In this document: positions 57,800 to 64,000 of the stretch, piece after piece
How the letters are laid out: the number at the start of each line of letters is the position of its first letter
Position numbering within the stretch: the stretch's first letter is position 1
Assembly: GCF_963675165.1 (NCBI RefSeq)
Contig: NC_087392.1
Coordinates: 4,857,442 to 4,921,441 of the forward strand
Origin: Halichondria panicea
Taxonomy: Eukaryota; Porifera; Demospongiae; Suberitida; Halichondriidae
Reading direction: 5' to 3'
Length of the DNA: 64,000 nucleotides
The notes under the pieces: model-generated
Seen by the model: the letters and a program-made list of their open reading frames with translations, nothing else
What the model was told of the DNA's origin: nothing
Database searches by the model: none
Program-made: the position numbers and the translations under genes

Positions 57800-58954
57800 T
57801 CATAATGATGCAGCTACGATCTCGAGCAGTGAGACTCCATTGTTTTGCGAGGACACTACGCTAGACCAGTGAGTTGCCTCCGCATTGCGAATGTAGATCT
57901 TCGAGTTACCATGTCCTTTGACGCTCAGGAACAAATCTCCGTTGAGTGACGTCATTCCGACGAGATGTCCATGGGGTCTAATTGTCATCTTCCAAAGTGG
58001 ATCCTTTTCTTTGATGCAATCTTTACTTTGATCCATCTCGCTCTTTGCCGTTGCTTGGCTAAGAGATTCGGGGAGATAGTCTTGCAGTCCAAGAGTTTGG
58101 TGAATGATTCTCTGCACGTCAGCACTCAAGATGCAGTCAGTTTCTGTTTGGAGGAGGTACCAAGTCCTCCCAGCAATGGCTGAAGTGTGTGGGGAACACG
58201 TTGCAGGCAGTGATGGCCCGACCATCCATCTCTTAGAGGCTGGATCCAGTACCTCAAAACTGTAGTCAAGTGATCCCTTCTCTCCCCCAGCAACTATTAG
58301 ATAGTTCTTGTAGCCATAGACAACTGGAGACAGTCGAACAAACGTCATGGGAGGCAGTACAAGCTTCCAACAGCAGTTGTGTTCGTCCCAAGTTGCAATC
58401 TTATTGGTTGCTTTGTAGTCCTTGCATCCAATTTCTTTCCCACCAACCAGCACGAGCTGTTGATTGAATACTGCCATTCCGAACCATTTCATTGGACTGA
58501 GAGGCAGTTGCTCCCATGTGGTCGACTGTGGGTGGTATCTGAGAACAATGGAGTCGTTTGTCGTGCTGCCAGTGTGACCTCCACCGAGGTATAAGTGGCC
58601 GTTGAAGAAAACAGTTTGTGCACCTTTCATTCTTATAGGAACAGAAGCTGTAGGTTGCCGGGAGCAGACCTGTGCGTGTAGGGGGGATCGATATTTAATG
58701 GTGAGCTGTATAACTATTGTAAGTGATTTTTTTACCTGATCCTTAGTGATATTGTAGCTCATCTTTTTCTCGTGGGGTAAGATAATCTCCCTGGATACTT
58801 TGCCTCCCTTGCATGACTGAGTTGAACTCCTCCCTAGCTGTTGACAGTCTTGTATGCTTCTTTGTTGCTTTCTCCTTGGTCTGCGTGTTATTGCTCGTCT
58901 TATGCGTTTGATTTTCTTTGCAACGTATCTTTTGGCTCTCTTGAGGTGATTCAT
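57800..58954 (-). CDS. Kelch-repeat protein 2, basic N-terminus
   Basis: I propose two exons, 58736-58954 and 57800-58669, giving 362 aa from MNHLKRAKRYVAKK. The 66-bp intron (58670-58735) has GT...CAG borders and no in-frame stop, so its retention would add 22 residues. The paralogue at 54476-56725 has an intron at the same place and phase (Gln|Val), which favours splicing. The N-terminus is strongly basic (KKIKRIRRAITRRPRRKQQ), suggesting nuclear, nucleolar or RNA association, in contrast to the acidic paralogue. Kelch motifs are LYLGGG, LVLVGGKE, YLIVAGGEKGSLDYS and KRWMVGPSLP. The two genes are a tandem duplicate pair on the same strand. Confidence 0.8.
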   Translation of the reverse strand: MNHLKRAKRYVAKKIKRIRRAITRRPRRKQQRSIQDCQQLGRSSTQSCKGGKVSREIILPHEKKMSYNITKDQVKKSLTIVIQLTIKYRSPLHAQVCSRQPTASVPIRMKGAQTVFFNGHLYLGGGHTGSTTNDSIVLRYHPQSTTWEQLPLSPMKWFGMAVFNQQLVLVGGKEIGCKDYKATNKIATWDEHNCCWKLVLPPMTFVRLSPVVYGYKNYLIVAGGEKGSLDYSFEVLDPASKRWMVGPSLPATCSPHTSAIAGRTWYLLQTETDCILSADVQRIIHQTLGLQDYLPESLSQATAKSEMDQSKDCIKEKDPLWKMTIRPHGHLVGMTSLNGDLFLSVKGHGNSKIYIRNAEATHWSSVVSSQNNGVSLLEIVAASL

Positions 58955-59757
58955 AGTTCCTTTACAGAGAGAAACAGATGATCTCTAAGAAGTATTTGGT
59001 ATTAATATTGGCTTCTCAAGCAAGTCATATAGACAATAACTATGTTCCTTCTAGTGATATGTTCCTTCTAGTGATATGTTCCTTCTAGTGATGCTAGCTA
59101 GTGAAGCTCGTATCTGTAGCAGCTGCTAGTGATGCAGTGTGAGTTGTAGGAAGTTAGCTTTCACATTGTGTACAATTACATATCACTTGCACAATAGTTA
59201 TAAACGGATGCACCACCACTATAGACTAGCACACATCAACAACTTACTTTCTTATTGGAAATGCCCTCTCCTTTACAGTTGAGATCAGTAGCTTCCTATA
59301 ATTTATATGTTGCTTAAATAACAATGAAACTGTTTCTGATTGTTCTGAAAGTACATGACTGCACATGTATGCTTAAATACAGTGTCAGTTCACTGATGTT
59401 TGAATTCATACTGATCTTAATGCAGTTAGTATTGCCAGTGTATATAGCAACAACAAACATTAAAACATCTCTATGCAATCCTTCCAGTGGTACTCGCTCA
59501 CTTCCCGGTAAAACCCTAAAGCACTGCACATATCTACAATCCCTTCCAGGGGTACTGACAGTTAGTTATGTCATAGCTAATAGAGGTGCGTGTGTACTGG
59601 ATGTGATGTCACAGTCATGCATGTGATGCATGTGATGCATAATGGTATCATTGTCACTGTGTTCCTTCTCATAATAATAAAATAATGATACACTCCTGTG
59701 ATAATAATTATACAAAAATTAATAATGAATACGATTTTAGAATAACTATTCACATCA
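58955..59757. other. Intergenic spacer
   Basis: Upstream of kelch gene 2 there is a triplicated ATGTTCCTTCTAGTGAT motif at about 59042-59092. Otherwise I see AT-rich sequence with no supported CDS or RNA gene. Confidence 0.5.
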
Positions 59758-62700
59758 TCATAGTTTTCTTTGGCTGTTCTTCCTATATTCATGCTGATAC
59801 ATTGAATCAAGTGATTTGAAAGGGTCATTGTTCTGATTAGTGGTGGGTGGATACATATCAGCAGGGGCTCCTTGTATCGGCTTCAAGCGCTCGTGTAGTC
59901 TCCGCGAATGGATTCTATACGGTCCACTAGTATTTGAAAACTTTCTTCGCATGTGAGATGGCACTGGGTGTGACCTGCAGCATTTTGTCACAGTAAATCA
60001 CAAGTTATGGCAGCTGATCGAGACTCCCCAAACCATTGATTAATACGGAGGGGTGAGGGGTTAAACTCAGTATAAGTCATGATTTTTTTAAAAGATACTT
60101 TTCAAAATTAATGATGTGTTTAAATTCGTTGGGGGCATAATAATTATTAATTTGGTCATGTTTCAAAATTGAAATTAATTATTGTCTCCCAAAATAATAA
60201 GAATTATTATGATGACATCATTATTTTGAAATCCATTTCAGAAAATCATTTATCATTGAAATACATGCATTGAATTCAAGTTATAGCAGCCGAAAATGTT
60301 CTCGAACCATTGATTAAACGGAGGACCCCCGTTAAATCGTTAACAGCTGTAACTTTAGCATGCGCTAATGAGTTAGACCCTATTTTGTTGGTGTCTATGT
60401 GATTTAGAAGCCCTCAGCCACTTGTAGTACTCTCGCTACGCTCGGGATACTAAATCCCATAGACCCTTCCAAAACAGTGTCTAGCTATTATGAAGTTTAT
60501 GTTTTCTGAAAGCCTAGAAAAAGACTAAATCCAAAATGTCGTTGGGGCCAAAATAATCAGTTTTCAGCCTTGGACCATAATCCGTGGTATTGGGCCAAAA
60601 TTGGTGTTTCGTCTTTCGATAAGAACATTGATGATACCATGTTGAAAGGTTTCTTCAGAAACTAATGTGAATTGGTAGGAAGACCCAGATTTTGCATTTT
60701 CCCCCGTTAACTTATCATCATTATTAAGACCACGCTTTTTTGTCACTGAATTGACCTTCATTGAATGACTTACATTGCAGAGCTCACTCTATGCATTAAT
60801 TTAATGGCATGTAGAATGTCAAGAAGCAGTAAGACAGGACTGGACTAAAGTTAATGTATTAACATCCTCTGATCTTTGCGGATATTCAAACTAGGCCCTG
60901 GGTTTTAATTCTAGTTATTTTACATCACTAGCCTGATGTACCTGTTCAGATGAATAGGAGAGTCTCCGGAGATAATTGAAGGTGGGGCAGTATAGTGGAG
61001 ATCTTCGTACCGTGGTGCAAGCTGATTGGCTGATGAAGCTTGATAGTAGCCTCCTGTATAATTATGCACAAGATGTAGCAGTGTATAATTAGACATTGTT
61101 GCCATGCACAGTGCTGTAATACAGTTAGAGCATGTATGGTGGAATGATGTACGGTATAATCAAACACAGCTGTTATTATAGCTACCTGGAGCAGACTTTG
61201 TAGGAAGGTGTCCAGAGCTGTTGCTATGGAGAAATTTGGTCAGATAGCCTCCAGCCTGCTTTCTTTGACTCTGCCTCAAGGGTGGAGGAGAACGTAGTGA
61301 CTGCACATGGAACAGCATTGTGTTAAAATGAGTATTAATTTGCACAAACATCTACTTATAGGTGTCTACTATATTGCACATGAGAAAATCATAGATGTTA
61401 ATCCATCAGGAATGTAAACTTACTTTCAGACTAAGAGGCTTCTTCTCGTTTCTTTCGTTGTAATGCATCGAGTAATCCTTCTTGTCTTTAAATGGTTGAT
61501 TCCTTGGGCCAACCCTTCGATTTCTTGCCTCAGTAAAACTGCCTTTTTTCTCAAATTTCTTACCATTTTCTCCCTCGTGTCTTGAGTTCTCCCCTTGATT
61601 GTGTAACCTATCGGAAATCGGGGGTAGTGTAATGGCCGACAATATCGTTAGAATATCATCGTCTACATCAATCGAGTCAGTTTGTATAGCAATGTCGCTC
61701 ATTGGAGGAGCCGGCGCTTTGTTTGTTGCCATGGTTCCCTTCGATTTAGGCTCGTGGTTGCGACGGACAGAGGATAATCGGAGTGACATCATAGTTGGAG
61801 TGTGTGTTGGTGTAAGGTGTGGCGTAAGGCTCTCGATGATAGGGGGAAATCGATTAGCTTGGGTTTGGCTTGTTTTATTGTCCAGTTTATTTCTCTTAAT
61901 TTCATAATCTACATTTGTTGGTGCAGGTGTTGTCTTATCCCAAGGCACTCGAGGTGCTAGTTTGCGTTGGTGTTCATTGATTGGTATGGCACTAAGTGAG
62001 CCACCCTTCCAAGCCAAGAAATCCTTGATCACCAATTCCTGTGCATAATCGATGAGCGCCTGGGCTTGTTCGTTGTTGATAAGCTGCTTAGTTTCTCCAA
62101 AGTCCTTCTCCTGCAGATAATCACTGTCGTGTGAAGGCGGCGGATGTAGCTTGAGACGCTTGACCGCTTTTTGGCGTTTCTTGGGAGGGGGTAGCCTGGG
62201 GCCTTTAGGTGTCTCTGGCACGTCCCATTTCGTATGACGAATTTTTTCATTTTTCACTGGATGGATTTTTTCGTCAGTCCCTAACTGAATGAAATCGATG
62301 TCCTCCTGTTGGTCGTACTCTATATGTTTAGGCAGCTGTAGTTGAGGAGGCTGTTTTGTTGGCATGGGAATCTTGCTCGGATGATCTCTGAAACCATTAG
62401 ATCTACTTTGGAAAGTTGTTGCTTCTTTTCCATTTTGTCTTTGCTGATGTGATTTCTTCTCAGTGTTAGACTCTTGTTGTTCTGCACTTTGTACTTGTTG
62501 CTTCTTGAATGGATTCTCTTGCTGTGAGTTCTCTTTGCTCAAAGGGACCACTTGTTTACACTTTTCCATTGCATTCACTCCATTATTTTCTCTCTTTCTG
62601 ACACAAATGAGTGGTTCCCTAAGCTTGCCTCTTTTTCTTAGATTTGAGCTTGAACTGTCCAAGTTTGCTTGGGAAGGGTTCTTAGCTCTTATGGATGTAG

Positions 62701-63418
62701 CTCCCATTTCTTTTTTTCTTACCTTATAAATGGAAGGTGGTTTCAACCGACTAGTTTTACTCTTTTGTGATATGTTCGTGGTTTCCGTTGCGACATTATT
62801 TTCCTTTGGTGCTACTTGTGCTCTCAGCTGTCTAACTTTCTCTCGTTGACTTTCTGTCAGTGAGCTTAGTGGCCGCTGGTTTGCCAAAGCAAGTGCAATG
62901 GCTACTTCATTGTTGACAAAGTCATCGAGACTATTATCGGTCTCAGTAATGGAATCTTCTGATGAGTTAGGTGCTGCATTTGAAGTGAGAGCATTGATAA
63001 TAACATCAAGTTATCTCGCATATACAGTATACAGTGACGTTCCAAGCTTCAGTATAAAATCTTAGCTACAGACGTATTCATTTTGTGAAGTAATTACCAC
63101 AATGCAATAATTATTGTGATGGCGAATGATGGTCAATATTGCACTAAAATCATTTCTACACGCAAATAAGACGTGAATTATCCTTAGGCATCTTACAGCC
63201 ACCAGTACTATTCTCCTAAAGCTATGACTGAAAAAGCTCTAGTTATAACGCCATAGCTTTTAGGCTGCATGCTTACCACTGCTGTGCACTGTCTTGAAGC
63301 TCCGATACCAGCGCTGAATAGTGGCAGCTGCCCTATCCTTGGATATGTAGGCATCCTTCCTCTTCTCTGCTAGTCCCACTCTTGCTTGAGATACGTCTGC
63401 GGCACCATCCCCATTCAT
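59758..63418 (-). CDS. IQ-motif protein, otherwise unassigned
   Basis: Exons 63277-63418, 61424-62973, 61186-61300, 60942-61053 and 59758-59974 join in phase to 711 aa, starting MNGDGAADVSQARVGL. An IQ calmodulin-binding motif is clear near residues 33-45 (AAATIQRWYRSF). The long second exon is rich in Lys, Gln, Ser and Pro and looks mostly disordered. One more ordered stretch is QALIDYAQELVIKDFLAWKG, followed by PRVPWDKTTP. The C-terminus is basic (SRRLHERLKPIQG). Such IQ-plus-disorder proteins are often centrosomal or cytoskeletal, but I cannot name a family. The 1-kb last intron contains two similar stretches (about 60000-60060 and 60270-60340) sharing ACCATTGATTAA and CGGAGG. Confidence 0.75.
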
Positions 63419-63689
63419 TCTCTACCTAGCGAGCTAGCGAGCTAAGCGCACACTTTCTCACCTAGAGCGTGCGTAGATATGCAGGGACGCGCTACGGGGA
63501 AACCCCCCTAGTCCCCTCTTTCTTGCTGCAAAAATAATTATTGTACACCAACAAATAATAATTATTATACATGTACACAGACAATGAAAATTATTCAACT
63601 GAGAAATGTTTGAGTGATCTTAAACTTAAATAAATTGTCAGTGGATATCTATAATTATTTCTAAAGTTCCTAAATGTTCAGAATCAGCT

Positions 63690-64000
63690 TTAAATATTAG
63701 CACCTACAAAGTACACGATCGGAAGCATAGAAAACAGAATAATGGTTGTTGAAAAACCTCCAAACTTGAAGTAGTTCCAGAAGGTAACTCTGTAACCGAC
63801 AGTTCCCCTTGCCTTCTCAGCCACGATGAGATTGGCCACACTCCCAATCAGTGTGAAGTTGCCAGCTATGGTGGAGATCCAAGCAAGCAGCAGACCTCCT
63901 AGTGGTCCTTCACACTCGTTTTCACCGCACAGAACTTTGATACGGTCAACAATCAAAATTGTGAGAGGCACATTCGAGAAGATATTCGAACCAACTATCA
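63690..64000 (-). CDS. 3' end of a CitT/ArsB/OCA2-like membrane transporter (partial)
   Basis: The minus-strand frame enters from beyond the window edge and stops at 63690, giving about 102 residues. Motifs include IVGSNIFSNVPLTILIVD, then LLLAWISTIAGNFTLIGSVAN, and FWNYFKFGGFSTT. These match the last part of the ion transporter superfamily that contains arsenite/citrate permeases and the melanosomal P protein (OCA2). At least three membrane segments are visible, ending VYFVGANI. The substrate cannot be read from this fragment. The 5' exons lie outside the window. The 270-bp gap to the next gene is AT-rich, with no other feature seen. Confidence 0.8.
   Translation of the reverse strand, partial: IVGSNIFSNVPLTILIVDRIKVLCGENECEGPLGGLLLAWISTIAGNFTLIGSVANLIVAEKARGTVGYRVTFWNYFKFGGFSTTIILFSMLPIVYFVGANI

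Noticed and set aside
60564-60761. 65-codon frame in the last intron of the IQ-motif gene
   Set aside because: The flanking exons join in phase without it, and it resembles nothing known.

Overview
The window is animal nuclear DNA. Genes are split by many short GT-AG introns and there are no bacterial-style operons. The largest gene is a LRRK-type ROCO kinase with a C-terminal WD40-like region, and its neighbour has a death domain and a CaaX end. Miniature transposons and microsatellites are dense. An early-branching metazoan, most likely a sponge, is my inference. Exons were joined by hand from GT/AG signals, phase and paralogue comparison, without transcript data.

Layout. 1-5.5 kb: repeat-rich, no gene supported; hairpins, a long inverted duplication and a pogo/Tigger-like MITE. 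5.5-22.2 kb: a head-to-tail minus-strand array of seven four-exon units for one family of small four-transmembrane proteins. Three look intact (A, B, D), one is doubtful (C) and three carry disabling lesions. A retroelement remnant and several MITEs sit between or inside units. 22.4-49.8 kb: a 25-exon plus-strand gene for a 2755-aa ANK-LRR-ROC-COR-kinase-WD40 protein. Its intron 3 holds a complete 3.67-kb DNA transposon flanked by TTAA. That transposon carries two convergent spliced genes: a 581-aa DDE-type transposase and a 189-aa protein resembling the vertebrate P2X7 C-terminal domain. 50.5-54.3 kb: a plus-strand gene for a pseudokinase with a death domain, coiled coil and predicted prenylated tail. 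54.5-59.0 kb: two tandem minus-strand kelch-repeat genes sharing an intron position. 59.8-63.4 kb: a minus-strand gene for an IQ-motif protein. 63.7-64.0 kb: the 3' end of a CitT/ArsB/OCA2-like transporter that runs off the window.

How parts relate. The two signalling genes lie side by side on the plus strand and could belong to stress or innate-immune signalling; that link rests on domain content and adjacency only. The four-TM array is evolving by duplication, loss and possibly exon exchange, and its units share an upstream motif. The most unusual observations are the TTAA transposon with its P2X7-like second gene, the pseudokinase/death-domain/CaaX protein, and several cases where a splice donor lies inside a tandem duplication.
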